Origin: Phycisphaerales bacterium
Lineage (GTDB): Bacteria > Planctomycetota > Phycisphaerae > Phycisphaerales > UBA1924
NCBI GenBank assembly: GCA_025453375.1
Contig: JALOQT010000228.1
Location: 1 to 5,098, forward strand
DNA length: 5,098 nt
Reading direction: 5' to 3'
In this document: piece by piece, positions 4,664-5,098 of the stretch
Layout of the letters: the number at the start of each line of letters is the position of its first letter
How positions within the stretch are numbered: the first letter of the stretch is position 1
Position numbers and translations under genes: made by a program
Notes under the pieces: model-generated
Told to the model about the DNA's origin: nothing
The model's database searches: none
What the model saw: the letters and a program-made list of their open reading frames with translations, nothing else

Positions 4664-5098
4664 CCCTGTCGATGATTCATATCGTAGATCAGTTACTGCA
4701 GTCACTACCAGATGCAGAGGGAGATTCAGCATAAACAACCCTAAAGTTTGAGCTTCCGTGCGTCAGTTTTCTTAGAACAAGCCAAATAAGTAGAACATAT
4801 TACTCGTGTTATGTCCAGATTTCCCAGTCTCATCGATTTTATTCAATTTTCTCAGGTTGGGCGATGCGAAACAATCAACGAATCTGCAGAGTAAATGTGT
4901 ACGGTTGAAGGCAAAGCCGCTTTGTGTCGTTGAAACCGCAGTGTAATCAGCTAAGCGCTTGCCGCGTTGCTCAGTTAGTCTAGTTTGGAGTTAATCTAGC
5001 TTAGACCATCTTAGTAACAGTTGGACATACGGCAAAGCCAGTCCAAAACACAGTCTTACGAACAGCGCGGATTGGAAAAGGATACTGCTGGCAACGTA

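Larger units (their letters stand above)
4412..5098. other. AT-rich foreign segment, eukaryote-like, joined to the bacterial contig
   Basis: Two lines counted by hand (4441-4500 and 4801-4860) have 22 and 23 G/C in 60 bases, far below the gene-dense part before 4412. No bacterial gene, promoter set, terminal inverted repeats or transposase is visible. Apart from the short reverse ORF at 4556-4663, the stretch 4739-5098 has no ORF that I can support. It contains one small inverted repeat (CAAAGC-C-GCTTTG, about 4914-4926), and GGCAAAGCC occurs twice. It resembles intron or intergenic DNA of a eukaryote, but no species can be named. Confidence 0.65.

Noticed and set aside
4914..4926. CAAAGC-C-GCTTTG as a terminator hairpin
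   Set aside because: The loop is a single base, which cannot form a stable hairpin, and no T-tract follows.
4412..5098. Insertion sequence or prophage end disrupting pyrH
   Set aside because: No terminal inverted repeats, transposase, integrase or second half of pyrH within the window; not supported, though the segment runs to the window edge.

Overview
The window falls into two unlike parts. Positions 1 to about 4411 are GC-rich, tightly packed bacterial DNA. Positions about 4412 to 5098 are AT-richer (37-38% G+C in two 60-base lines counted by hand) with no bacterial gene that I can recognise. The bacterial part looks like a planctomycete, most likely of the Phycisphaerae type. The reasons are a type II pseudopilin with the H-X9-DG tail common in that phylum, an ECF sigma factor carrying a long membrane-spanning C-terminal extension, and high GC. 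The phylum call is inference; no rRNA or marker phylogeny is available here.

Layout: 2-349 (+) is the C-terminal third of NAD kinase, cut by the window start. It converges on a pseudopilin gene (545-1354, -) across a gap filled with period-8 degenerate repeats. Upstream of the pseudopilin on the same strand is a membrane-anchored ECF sigma factor gene (1700-3193, -). Its C-terminal domain seems to continue in another frame (1434-1661, -), so the gene is probably frameshifted by one indel. A 99-bp divergent region separates it from a class I glutamine amidotransferase-like hydrolase of the PuuD/peptidase C26 type (3293-4069, +). That gene converges on the last 65 codons of UMP kinase (pyrH, 4214-4411, -).

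pyrH is broken off in mid-gene at about 4411. The following 687 bases hold one short reverse-strand ORF followed by an AATAAA signal, which looks like the 3' end of a eukaryotic gene. A chimeric contig is the simplest explanation; a real insertion is the alternative.

The genes do not form one pathway. nadK and pyrH are housekeeping nucleotide enzymes. The sigma factor and pseudopilin form a possible two-gene unit. The hydrolase is a stand-alone enzyme. The most distinctive non-genic signal is that the three gaps between genes facing the same way or converging carry short tandem arrays with strict 7- or 8-base periods but different unit sequences. I see no CRISPR, tRNA, rRNA, insertion sequence or defence system. 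No clearly new system is evident.
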